Origin: Edaphobacter sp.
GTDB taxonomy: Bacteria > Acidobacteriota > Terriglobia > Terriglobales > Acidobacteriaceae
Direction: 5' to 3'
DNA: 38,949 nucleotides
Assembly: GCA_025462755.1 (NCBI GenBank)
Contig: JAOAPF010000439.1
Location: 1 to 38,949 of the forward strand
Shown here one piece after another: positions 9,469 to 17,252 of this stretch (its first letter is position 1; each line of letters starts with the position of its first letter). The notes below the pieces were generated by a model. The model did no database searches. It was not told where the DNA came from and saw only the letters and a program-made list of their open reading frames with translations. A program made the translations under genes and the position numbers.

Positions 9469-9596
9469 AAGAAATCAAGCAAATACAAGCGGCTCTAACC
9501 CCGGGTCTTCTGCTTCTTTGGCATGGAGATGACGGGTTCCACAAACTGTCAAGGTGGCAACAGAATCACAAATCAACTTTATTAACGCGATCCACA

Positions 9597-11528
9597 CTAC
9601 TTCACCAACAGGTTCAACACCTGCGACCCGCTAACCGCATACCCCGCCTCGGCCGACCCCGCCTCTACCACGCTCTCCCCCGTCAATTGCATCTTCTGTG
9701 CGTCCTTCAACGGCTCCAGCACATTCGCCATCGAAAGCGGAACGCCCGGAAGCGCCTCGCCCTCGAGCACCGCCTGCGTCGCATGATTCAGAAGCGTCAC
9801 GTACACCCGGTCGTTCGCATGCATCCGGTTCATCGCGGCCACAGTATCAGCGAGCCCGATTGGCTGCATTCCCGTCCGCGTTGTCAGCCGGTCCACCGTT
9901 GCGCCATCGCTCACCACCATCCGCATCGTCCCCGGCGTCAGTTCCGCCGGCAGCTTTACCTTCACCCGCACCAGCCGTGCCTCGGCCTGATAAGGATGCA
10001 GTGTCGCCTCCACTTCAATCTCATCTCCCGCATGTGCATCAATCCTGCTCAGCCGCGCCGACTCCAGCACCGCCGTCATCCGCGCCGGAATCGCCTCCGC
10101 CTTCAGCTTCACCCCAGTCACCACCGGCTGCTCCAGTGGATTGCCATACACTTTGCTGAACCGGTCGTTCACCAGCAGCGCCGCATTGATCGTGCCCGGG
10201 AAGAGCTCCGTCTGCGCCATCATCCCCCGCATCCGCACTGACGAGAAGCCCTTCACCCCAATCTCTCCGGTCAACCGGTAACTCATCTCCTCCGCCGCCG
10301 TGTTATTCGTCTGCAGACTCTGATAAACCGACACCAGCATCGTCGAAGGCGTCAACTGCCGGTTGTCCAGCACCTCGAAGTGAAGCGTCTTCGCCACGCC
10401 TGCCGCCGTCTTGTCCGCACCCGCCGCAGGCACTACCTCTACCTCCACGGGGATCATTCGCGCCTTCAGGCCAAACTGCCCCATAATCGCCGAAGCCCGG
10501 TCCTCGGTAAACGCACCCACCGTCTCCGTCGTGTTAATAATCTTGAACGCATTCAGAGGCGACGCCAGCGAAGCCAGCACCTCCGCCTTGGTCATCGGCA
10601 TATCCACCGGCCCATACTGCGTAATCGGATGTCCGCACGCCAGCAGCCGCTTCGGGTCAACATAAGTGACGGTACACGTCCCCGCCATCGACAAATCCCC
10701 GCGCACCAGCACCGCGCTCACCGCACTGCCCGGCACCAGCGGCTCCGGCTGCACCGCTGTCGGGTCTGCCCCGCCCAGCCCAGCCACCGGCGTCAACCCC
10801 ATCGCCCGGAACCTGTCCCCAAACCGCTCAACCGTCTCCGGGCTGAAGCCGCCAAACACCAGCGGAGTCTCCATGGCCCGGATCTCCGGCTGCTCATGCC
10901 TCGAAAAACTCTCTGACTCAGAAAAACTACCGCCCGACTGAAAAAAACCATTGTCATTCTGAGCGGTGCGAAGAACCCCCGCATTTGTTCTTTCTCCCCC
11001 AGCCCGCTGCATTCCCACCGAACCGGCGCCATTCCCATCCCGCACCTGCAGCATCGACTCGATCGGCGTAATCCCCGCAATCGGCTCCTTGCTGAACTGC
11101 CCAATCCGATAACTCAATGCCCCCGCCAGCCGCCCGTCGATATACACCGGGCTTCCGCTCATCCCCGCCACCACGCCCGTATACTCCGGCTTCTCCCCAT
11201 GCAGCCGCGCCAGAATCATGTCCTGTCCCGGCCCCAGCGCATCCTTCAGCAGGCCCAGAATCTCCACCTGCATCGGCTCCGGGTTCACCCCCTCGAACAC
11301 CGTATACGCGACGCCCTTCATCCCCCGCTTCACCTCAGACAACGGGAAAAACTTCGTCACCGCCGGAGCAGCCGCTGGCATCGGCACCGGAGTCCAGCCT
11401 CCCGACACCCCTGCAACCATTCCCCCTGCGGGCGCCTGGGCCAACCCACTGGACAGAACCCCACCCACGAGCATCCAGCCCACGGCCAGGCCGTGCATCC
11501 AACGTCGAGTCTTTATCGAAGCGATCAC
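9597..11528 (-). CDS. secreted SpoIVB/S55-type peptidase-like protein with repeat-derived insert
   Basis: About 643 residues from the GTG at 11528 (KTRR then a hydrophobic segment, signal peptide ending near GLAQAP); ATG 11498 is the alternative start. Near residue 130 is GVVAGMSGSPVYIDG, carrying the likely nucleophile Ser, and about 150 residues later comes VDPKRLLACGHPIT with the likely His. In SpoIVB the His motif comes first and the GMSGSP motif last, so the order here is permuted. The C-terminal part is beta-rich and of unknown role. Between the two motifs lies NAGVLRTAQNDN (about residues 180-193), coded by a dispersed repeat also present in mutS. The substrate is unknown. Confidence 0.75.
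   Translation of the reverse strand: MIASIKTRRWMHGLAVGWMLVGGVLSSGLAQAPAGGMVAGVSGGWTPVPMPAAAPAVTKFFPLSEVKRGMKGVAYTVFEGVNPEPMQVEILGLLKDALGPGQDMILARLHGEKPEYTGVVAGMSGSPVYIDGRLAGALSYRIGQFSKEPIAGITPIESMLQVRDGNGAGSVGMQRAGGERTNAGVLRTAQNDNGFFQSGGSFSESESFSRHEQPEIRAMETPLVFGGFSPETVERFGDRFRAMGLTPVAGLGGADPTAVQPEPLVPGSAVSAVLVRGDLSMAGTCTVTYVDPKRLLACGHPITQYGPVDMPMTKAEVLASLASPLNAFKIINTTETVGAFTEDRASAIMGQFGLKARMIPVEVEVVPAAGADKTAAGVAKTLHFEVLDNRQLTPSTMLVSVYQSLQTNNTAAEEMSYRLTGEIGVKGFSSVRMRGMMAQTELFPGTINAALLVNDRFSKVYGNPLEQPVVTGVKLKAEAIPARMTAVLESARLSRIDAHAGDEIEVEATLHPYQAEARLVRVKVKLPAELTPGTMRMVVSDGATVDRLTTRTGMQPIGLADTVAAMNRMHANDRVYVTLLNHATQAVLEGEALPGVPLSMANVLEPLKDAQKMQLTGESVVEAGSAEAGYAVSGSQVLNLLVK
10951..10992. repeat. 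dispersed repeat family R, copy 1 (inside the S55-type gene)
   Basis: TTGTCATTCTGAGCGG followed by GCGAAGAACCCCCGCATTT. Over 36 aligned bases it matches the mutS copy at 33 positions. On the minus strand it is read in frame as NAGVLRTAQNDN. Confidence 0.85.
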
Positions 11529-11608
11529 GTCTTTTAGACTACTAGAGCAGACTATAGTCCATTGCAAACCCTGGCGGAGCCAACAGACATCCCGCATGCC
11601 CCTTTTGT

Positions 11609-11641
11609 TTGTCATTCCGCAGCGAAGCGGAGGAATCTGCT
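11609..11641. repeat. short hairpin repeat, copy 1 of 2
   Basis: TTGTCATTCCGCAGCGAAG then CGGAGGAATCTGCT. ATTCCGC and GCGGAGGAAT-like arms fold back. A shorter version follows at 11661-11685. Located in the gap between the S55 gene and the VWFA gene, which are divergent. Confidence 0.6.
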
Positions 11642-11660
11642 GATGTCTCTGCCTTTCTAG

Positions 11661-11685
11661 TTGTCATTCCCGAAGGGAATCTGCT
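11661..11685. repeat. short hairpin repeat, copy 2 of 2
   Basis: TTGTCATTCCCGAAGGGAAT then CTGCT. The arms ATTCCC and GGGAAT are perfect inverted copies around a 3-base GAA loop. Same flanks (TTGTCATTCC and GAATCTGCT) as the copy at 11609. Confidence 0.6.
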
Positions 11686-11769
11686 TTTCGCTCTCTCCAC
11701 CGAACCCCAAACCCCGGCACTCACCATCGCCCGGCAAGGCCGTCCAAATAAATCGGAGTAAAGTTTCAG

Positions 11770-12951
11770 ATGATGACCATCCATCCTCACCATCCGGCCC
11801 GTGTCCTTCTCCTCGCCGCCTGTACTCTCTTCCTCCTTCCCCTCTCCGGCGCGCATGCCCAAGCCACCCCGCCCCAGCAGACCAAGCCCGTCCCTCCGCC
11901 CCCCGACGAGGCCGGCCCAACGACCGACAACGGCAGCATCGTCCTCAAAAAAAAGAAGGAGGCCGACGAGCCAACGCCCGCGCCCGCTGCCCCCGCCGCG
12001 CCCAAGGTCAAGAACCCTAACGGAGACACCTACTCCCTCCGCATCGACGTCCCCATCGTCAACATCGATGCCAACGTCATCCTCGACAAGACCCACCAGT
12101 TCGTCCCTGGCCTCAAAGCCAACAATTTTTTGGTCCTCGAGGACGGCGTCCCCCAGACCATCACCAGCGTCCGCGTCGCCCAGACTCCCATCACCGCCGT
12201 CATGCTGCTCGAGTTCGCCGCCAACAGCTACTACCTCATTAATGACATGCGGAACGCCTCCTACTACTTCTTCCGTTCTTTGCGTCCCGACGACTACGTC
12301 GCCGTCATGACCTACGACCTTAAGACCCACATCCTCACCGACTTCACCAACAACAAGGACACCATCGCGCAATCTCTCCAGTCCCTCATCATTCCCGGCT
12401 TCTCCGACACCAACCTCTTCGATGCCCTCTACGAGACCCTTGACCGCTGCAGCCGCATCGAGGGCCGCAAGTACATCATCCTCATCGGCTCCGGCCGCGA
12501 CACCTTCTCCAAACTCACCCTCGACAAGATCCTCGCCAAGGTCAAATCCAGCACCAACACCACCATCTTCACCATCGGCACCGGCGCGTTGATCAACGAA
12601 ATGTACGGCGGTCGCGGCGGTATGAACGGAGCCATCGCCAACCTCGACTACCTCCAGGCCCAGAACCAGCTCAACACCTTCGCCGCGATGACCGGCGGCA
12701 TGAGCTTCAACCCCGTCTTCCAGGGCGCGCTGCCCGACGTCTTCGCCCAGATCAACGACTCGATCCGCAACGAATACGTCCTCACCTACCGCCCAACCAA
12801 CAACAAAAACGACGGCAGCTACCGCAAAGTCAAAGTCCTCCTGGTAGACAATGAGGGCCACCCCCTGCGCATGCAGGACGAAAAGGGCCACCCGCAGAAG
12901 TACTCCATCATCGCCCGCGACGGCTACAACGCCAAGCTCCCCGTCGAATAG
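11770..12951 (+). CDS. secreted acidobacterial VWFA-domain protein (TIGR03436-like)
   Basis: Exported protein of 393 residues; signal peptide ending near GAHAQA, then a Pro/Lys-rich linker. An N-terminal beta domain (FVPGLKANNFLVLEDGVPQ) precedes a von Willebrand A-type domain (about residues 140-330), a layout typical of the lineage-specific TIGR03436 family. Recognisable A-domain parts are TNLFDALYETLDR, the core strand KYIILIGSG and TIFTIGTG. The canonical metal site DxSxS is replaced by LLEFAANS, so metal binding is doubtful. The C-terminus contains IRNEYVLTYRP, also typical of the family. The role is unknown; a surface or periplasmic adhesion function is only inferred. Confidence 0.87.
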   Translation: MMTIHPHHPARVLLLAACTLFLLPLSGAHAQATPPQQTKPVPPPPDEAGPTTDNGSIVLKKKKEADEPTPAPAAPAAPKVKNPNGDTYSLRIDVPIVNIDANVILDKTHQFVPGLKANNFLVLEDGVPQTITSVRVAQTPITAVMLLEFAANSYYLINDMRNASYYFFRSLRPDDYVAVMTYDLKTHILTDFTNNKDTIAQSLQSLIIPGFSDTNLFDALYETLDRCSRIEGRKYIILIGSGRDTFSKLTLDKILAKVKSSTNTTIFTIGTGALINEMYGGRGGMNGAIANLDYLQAQNQLNTFAAMTGGMSFNPVFQGALPDVFAQINDSIRNEYVLTYRPTNNKNDGSYRKVKVLLVDNEGHPLRMQDEKGHPQKYSIIARDGYNAKLPVE

Positions 12952-13008
12952 CCTCGCAACAAAACTCTTGCCATTGAGTGGCCTTCATAGTAGTTTTCGA
13001 TCGCCCAA

Positions 13009-13050
13009 AATGCTTGCCATTATGAGCCTGACCCTGAGCGAAGACTTGAC
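13009..13050. repeat. dispersed repeat family R, decayed copy
   Basis: ATGCTTGCCATTATGAGCC followed by CTGAGCGAAG resembles the intergenic copy at 36713 (ATGCTTGACATTCTGAGCGG). It lies in the 249-base gap between the VWFA gene and the BtuF-like gene, with no gene in it. Confidence 0.45.
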
Positions 13051-13134
13051 AAACCCCTCCCTGGAAAGCTCCTCCCGCCCATTGGCTTGCACACCCCGAC
13101 ATGACGAAGTCCAAACCTAAACCTCATGTTCCTA

Positions 13135-13165
13135 AGACTTTACAAACTTTTGACAGGGTGGGGTA
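13135..13165. repeat. dispersed repeat family B, copy 1
   Basis: AGACTTT-N8-TTGACAGGGT followed by GGGGTACCCC. The copy at 33758-33788 keeps AGACTTT-N8-TTGACGGGGT with the same spacing. It lies 36 bases before the BtuF-like start codon. TTGACA resembles a -35 box, but no -10 box follows at a proper distance. Confidence 0.5.
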
Positions 13166-13200
13166 CCCCGCCGTCTCTCAAGATGCCATACTCAAATCCG

Positions 13201-14061
13201 ATGCGCATAGCCTCCCTCCAGCCCTCCGTCACCATCACCCTCGCCGCCCTAAAAAAACTCGACGCCCTCTGCGCCTGCACAAAATACTGTCTTGAGGCCC
13301 TCCCCGAGCTAGCCGCGCAAAACCCTCAAATCCTCCACGACAGCTGGACCGCCAACACCGATGAAATCCTGGCCACAAAACCAGACCTGATCCTCGCCAG
13401 CGTCCCCTACCGCCTCGAATCCCTGGCCGCAATCCTGAAATCCGGCCTCCCCGTCCTGACCTTGGCCCCCCACTCCCTCGCCGACATCTACAAAGACATC
13501 CGCCTCATCGCCGCAGTAGTCGACGCCCAACCCCAGGCCGAAGCCCTCATCACGCAAATGCAATCTACCATCGCATCCACACGCCGGCGAAGCGCCTCCC
13601 GCACTCAAACCCCAATCGTCTACTGTGAGGAATGGGGCAAGCCTCTCATCCACTCCCAATCCTGGGTAGCCGAACTAGTCGAAGCCGCCGGAGGCCACTA
13701 TCTCGGCACACCCGGTGCCCACACCACCGGAGAAGAAATCGCCGCCGCCGACCCAGACGTTCTCCTCTTCGCCTGGTGCGGGGCAGGGAATCGCGTTCCC
13801 CTCGACCGTGTCATCACCCAACGCAACTGGCACTCCCTCAAAGCCGTCCGAGAGCGCAGAGTCTTCTGCATCCCCGACCAGTTCCTCAACACCCCAGCCC
13901 ACACCCTCCTCGAAGGCCTGGCCTGCATCGCCGCAACCACCCACCCCAACCTCCACCCGCCCAGCCCAGCCCTCATCCAGCTTCGCCAAACACAGATCAC
14001 CGAGGCCGAGGCATCGTCAGATCCAGATCCGTCTCCAGCATCTGCTTGGTCAGCAAAATGA
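13201..14061 (+). CDS. BtuF/FepB-like helical-backbone metal-chelate binding protein
   Basis: TroA-fold protein of 286 residues related to COG0614 binding proteins (cobalamin, haem or siderophore). N-terminus MRIASLQPSVTITLAAL and the segments TNTDEILATKPDLILAS and AAADPDVLLFAWCG are characteristic of both lobes. ATG 13201 starts just before this first strand; upstream in-frame codons run through a dispersed repeat. There is no signal peptide, as in several acidobacterial and proteobacterial cobalamin-binding homologues, so location is uncertain. No permease or ATPase is adjacent. Its last 65 bases overlap the convergent ClpN-DinB gene. Confidence 0.82.
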   Translation: MRIASLQPSVTITLAALKKLDALCACTKYCLEALPELAAQNPQILHDSWTANTDEILATKPDLILASVPYRLESLAAILKSGLPVLTLAPHSLADIYKDIRLIAAVVDAQPQAEALITQMQSTIASTRRRSASRTQTPIVYCEEWGKPLIHSQSWVAELVEAAGGHYLGTPGAHTTGEEIAAADPDVLLFAWCGAGNRVPLDRVITQRNWHSLKAVRERRVFCIPDQFLNTPAHTLLEGLACIAATTHPNLHPPSPALIQLRQTQITEAEASSDPDPSPASAWSAK

Positions 14062-14968
14062 TCTGCCCAACGTGCTGCTGCACATGCCCCACCACCTGAT
14101 AGATCGCCTCCAGCACACTCACATCTCGCCCCTGCGGATGCACCCGCTCCATCATTCTCTCCGCCGGCACGCTGGCAATAATCCTTTTCACGTCATCCAT
14201 CGTAGCTTCAAACAGCGCGATCAACTCCGCCCCGCTCATACCACCCTCCGCGCTGAACTCCTTATCCCGCACCCGAACATCCTCAGCCCCACCCACCCCA
14301 TGCATGATCCACTGCCGCGCATTCCCACAAAGATGCAGCACCAGATTTCCGACGGCATTCTCATACGCCCCATGCCGCCGCCAAATCTGCTCCTCCGACA
14401 GCCTTTTCACGCAAGCCACAAGATACTCCGTCATCTGCCCGAGTCGGCGGCACGAAACATCCAGAAAGTCAGCCGCCACTAACTGGTGTGCCGCCGGCGC
14501 TTTCAGTTCACCGGAGAATTCACTGCGCTGTACACTTTCGTGTGTCCCTCGTTGCAACTCCTCGCGAACCGCCGGAAGCTGCAACCCACGCTCCTGCAAG
14601 ATCGCCGCTGAAAAAAAATTCTCTTCGCGCAACAATCCCAGCAGCAGATGTTCGGTTCCGATATGTCCCTGCCGGAGCCGCTCCGCCTCTTCCGCCGCAT
14701 AAGCCAGCACCCGCTTGCACTCATTTGACAGCGGCAGATCGATTGAAGTCGATGTCTTCTCCCGAAGCGGCGTGTGCTCTTCGATCTGCTTGCGTATCGA
14801 CTCCGCTAGTTCGTTCGACCGGAGAAACCGCCTCGACAGCGCTTTGTCCTCACGCAATAATCCGAGCAGCATATGCTCGCTCTCGATGTAAGGCGACCCA
14901 AACTGACTTGCCTCGTACCGGGCAAAGAAGATCACCCGCCGCGCCTTCTCTGTATAGCGTTCAAACAT
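13997..14968 (-). CDS. Clp N-terminal domain fused to a DinB/DUF1572-like domain
   Basis: Cytosolic protein of 323 residues. Residues 1-145 are a complete double-repeat Clp N domain, nearly identical to the clpC start at 2099 (both open [20 protein letters not shown]). After a short linker (about 146-165) comes a DinB-superfamily four-helix domain of the DUF1572 kind, with NLVLHLCGNARQWI and VVGHVQQHVGQIILL supplying the usual His positions. No AAA module is present. Clp N domains bind adaptors and substrates; DinB-like proteins bind divalent metal and often act as thiol transferases. The fusion could be a regulator or decoy of ClpC or a ClpC-targeted enzyme; this is inference. Confidence 0.9.
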   Translation of the reverse strand: MFERYTEKARRVIFFARYEASQFGSPYIESEHMLLGLLREDKALSRRFLRSNELAESIRKQIEEHTPLREKTSTSIDLPLSNECKRVLAYAAEEAERLRQGHIGTEHLLLGLLREENFFSAAILQERGLQLPAVREELQRGTHESVQRSEFSGELKAPAAHQLVAADFLDVSCRRLGQMTEYLVACVKRLSEEQIWRRHGAYENAVGNLVLHLCGNARQWIMHGVGGAEDVRVRDKEFSAEGGMSGAELIALFEATMDDVKRIIASVPAERMMERVHPQGRDVSVLEAIYQVVGHVQQHVGQIILLTKQMLETDLDLTMPRPR

Positions 14969-15038
14969 GCCTGCTCTCCCAGCGCTCCATCACCGCATTT
15001 TAGTCTGCCCACACAACAGAAAACACCGCGGCCGCGCG

Positions 15039-15067
15039 TTGACCTATCTCCCCCAACCCCGTACACT
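15039..15067 (+). promoter_or_regulatory. sigma-70-type promoter of tRNA-Gln
   Basis: TTGACC (15039-15044), a 17-base spacer, and TACACT (15062-15067). The tRNA begins 42 bases after the -10 box. Confidence 0.6.
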
Positions 15068-15108
15068 CTAAAAGGCAGCATCGACCATCTGCGGCTCCTT
15101 CAATCTGT

Positions 15109-15182
15109 TGCCCCCTCGTTCAATGGTAGGACAGTCGGCTCTGAACCGATCAATCGGGGTTCGAATCCCTGGGGGGCAACCA
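15109..15182 (+). tRNA. tRNA-Gln(CTG)
   Basis: Full cloverleaf of 74 bases including an encoded CCA. Acceptor TGCCCCC/GGGGGCA, discriminator A, D-stem GTTC/GGAC, anticodon stem GTCGG/CCGAT with loop CTCTGAA (anticodon CTG), and T-arm CGGGG-TTCGAAT-CCCTG. The anticodon reads CAG, glutamine. Confidence 0.93.
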
Positions 15183-15202
15183 CGAATATTCAGAGCTCCT
15201 AA

Positions 15203-15232
15203 CCCGTCAGGGGTTCGAATCCTTGAGCACCA
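15203..15232 (+). repeat. 3' tRNA fragment (T-arm, acceptor and CCA) after tRNA-Gln
   Basis: Contains AGGGGTTCGAATCCTTG then AGCACCA: a T-loop, 3' acceptor end and CCA without any 5' half. It repeats the end of the tRNA-Gln just upstream in degraded form. Such fragments are typical of attachment sites left by integrated elements, or of decayed tandem tRNAs. Confidence 0.65.
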
Positions 15233-15285
15233 TGCTTTTCCCAAGGGCCTTCTTCCGCGAAGAGGTTAGGTCAATAAGAAACAGA

Positions 15286-16935
15286 TCAAGGATAGGGGCG
15301 CACCACTCCTCCCACCTTTATTGACGCCCGGTGTGTATTCGCCGACATATAGGGCGACCAATTCAACATCGAGTTATCCTGAAACTGCCATCCGGTGTTC
15401 AGCACACCCGCTCCACTGAAACTGCCGACGCTTGAAATTCGGCCTGCGGAGACCGGCGCACTGATCCGCGCGCTATCCAGCGCACTGATGACCACCCGCC
15501 TGATCCTTCCCGAAACGATTTTCAGCAGTTCAGGCGCCATGGCAAACGAACTGCCGGCCGCATCCTGCACCGAGAAGCCGTTGAATTCGATGCTCTCGAT
15601 CGTCGAGCCGTCTTCGAGAATCAGCGCAGCAACCGCGTGATTTTTATTCCGCTGAATGACACAGTTCTCGAGCACCAGGCTCGCCCCCGAGTACACAAGG
15701 GGGAAGTACGCGGAAGAAGTACGAGCAAAGGCATAGCCGACATCCTGATTGCTATCGAGCGGCGTCAACGTAACATTGCTGAACGTCGCCACGCCGAAAT
15801 TGGCCTCAAGCTCGAGCACGGCCGGCGCAACGATCTTGCAATTCGAGACGCTCAGGCCGTCGACCGAGTTGGGATTGCCGTCTGACCCCTCTCCGATCGT
15901 AAAGGCCGCCCGCGTCAACGTGCCATTGCAATCGCTCACCGTCACCGAGTCGATGTTGAACCTCTTCCCCCAGGTGGTGGAGTAAAGCCGTAACATCGTC
16001 AGGCTGTTAAACGTGCAGCCGGTGACGGTGACCCGTGAGATATCGCCGGTGTAGCCTTCCGGGCAGTTCAGTGCAATCGCATCATCCCCGCAGGTGAAGT
16101 TGCAGTTCGAGATCGCGATATCGTTCGCCGGTCCGTCGAAGTGCACGCCGTCGGTGCTCGGAGCAGTGCTGTACGTGGTGCATCCAGATACCGTGACATT
16201 GCCTACGTTCGAGAGCCGAATGTGATACGCGGGGGTGTTCACAATGCCCAGGTTCACCAGCGTGATGTTGTTCAAGTTCATCAGATTGATCCCGAAGTAC
16301 CAAGTCGCCCCTGCTCCCTCGCCCACTCCTTGCACCCGTCCAGTCGTCGAATCCCCGTTGTGACCATTTCCCGCGTTACCGTTCAACTCGAAGTTGCTTA
16401 GGGAGACACTACTGCCTCGCGCCGGGACCGAAATCCCTGGAGTTACGTTTCCCGGATCCGATGGCACGGCCGCCCTCGGCCCTCCATTATGGATGCCGTC
16501 ATTGTTCGTCCCTGACTTGATGAAGAACCCAGTCCCGCAGCCTAGGCCCGCGATGCTCCAATACCCTCCCGCAGGAAGAAACAGCCCCGAGATCAACGCG
16601 CTTCCATCGAGGATCAGCGTGATCGGGTGGCTAGCCGTCGCGCCCGCCATAGCGGCATTGATGCGTGGCGCATCATCCGTCGCCGCGCCACCCGTGAGCT
16701 TGTTGCGGCCCGTTGAAAGATCGCAGTCCAATGCGCAGCCGATCTCCGACGCCTTGATATAGGTCATTGCACCGATCGGGGCCGGAGCCGCCACGTCGCT
16801 CAGGCAAGGCAGAGCGGGGTAGAACTCACTCGCGCCGCAGCCCACCGCGCAACTGAGCGTGGACCCTGCCGCTACAATCCCGGCCTTTCGAACGAAGCTG
16901 CGCCTGGTGATGAAATCCTTACTCCGCTTGGCCAT
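15286..16935 (-). CDS. Tat-exported right-handed beta-helix protein, GH28/pectin-lyase-like
   Basis: 549 residues. The N-terminus has a twin-arginine motif (TRRSFVRK) and a hydrophobic stretch ending in SCAVGC, so it may be a Tat-exported lipoprotein. The body is a parallel beta-helix with short repeated strands (NITLVNLGIVNT, NVTVSGCTTYS, DIAISNCNFTC). STDGVHFDG followed by CGDDAIALNC closely matches the NTDG and GDD catalytic motifs of polygalacturonases (GH28); a clear GHG-type motif is not visible. Probably acts on pectin-like or other acidic polysaccharides outside the cytoplasm. Its DNA lacks the strong C-over-G bias of the region, and it lies next to a tRNA fragment, suggesting acquisition. 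Confidence 0.75.
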   Translation of the reverse strand: MAKRSKDFITRRSFVRKAGIVAAGSTLSCAVGCGASEFYPALPCLSDVAAPAPIGAMTYIKASEIGCALDCDLSTGRNKLTGGAATDDAPRINAAMAGATASHPITLILDGSALISGLFLPAGGYWSIAGLGCGTGFFIKSGTNNDGIHNGGPRAAVPSDPGNVTPGISVPARGSSVSLSNFELNGNAGNGHNGDSTTGRVQGVGEGAGATWYFGINLMNLNNITLVNLGIVNTPAYHIRLSNVGNVTVSGCTTYSTAPSTDGVHFDGPANDIAISNCNFTCGDDAIALNCPEGYTGDISRVTVTGCTFNSLTMLRLYSTTWGKRFNIDSVTVSDCNGTLTRAAFTIGEGSDGNPNSVDGLSVSNCKIVAPAVLELEANFGVATFSNVTLTPLDSNQDVGYAFARTSSAYFPLVYSGASLVLENCVIQRNKNHAVAALILEDGSTIESIEFNGFSVQDAAGSSFAMAPELLKIVSGRIRRVVISALDSARISAPVSAGRISSVGSFSGAGVLNTGWQFQDNSMLNWSPYMSANTHRASIKVGGVVRPYP

Positions 16936-17210
16936 TCATTCCCCGGTCCAGTTAATGTGTCCTAAAACTGTTTCCTTCGAGCGCTGCTTTGCCTCGCCGA
17001 CGGTTCGCCACATCGGCTTCAGTTGTTGGTTCAAGAACGTTGCCGCTCTGCGCCGCATCCTCTTCTAAAACTTGGCTGATTGGTTAGCCTAAGCTTACCA
17101 GCCCGATAGCCCGCTGACATCCTTCTCGAATTACAGTTCAGCAAAAACTGAAACGTCACGACAAATAACCCAATAATCTAAACCAATAAAGTAATTTCCC
17201 CTAAGTCCGC

Positions 17211-17240
17211 TTGACACGACACGCCATCCCGTAATACATA
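17211..17240 (+). promoter_or_regulatory. promoter of the arsR-type gene
   Basis: TTGACA at 17211-17216 and TACATA at 17235-17240 (18-base spacer), or TAATAC at 17232 with a 15-base spacer. Transcription would start at or next to the ATG at 17246, which has no ribosome-binding site, so the message may be leaderless. Confidence 0.5.
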
Positions 17241-17252
17241 ACCTTATGGTTA
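17239..17252. promoter_or_regulatory. candidate ArsR-family operator across the start codon
   Basis: TAACC-TTAT-GGTTA, a perfect inverted repeat spanning the -10 edge and the ATG. Position suits autorepression by the regulator it begins. Confidence 0.4.

Noticed and set aside
9250..9596. A CRISPR-like array, because of repeated AAAGTCTTT/AGGAAAGTC words
   Set aside because: The words are irregular in length and spacing and no consistent spacer or leader is present.
13150..13155. TTGACA as a -35 box for the BtuF-like gene
   Set aside because: It lies inside a dispersed repeat and no -10 sequence stands at 16-18 bases, so a promoter is not supported.
15183..15285. A second functional tRNA after tRNA-Gln
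   Set aside because: Only the T-arm, acceptor end and CCA exist; there is no D-arm, anticodon arm or 5' acceptor strand.
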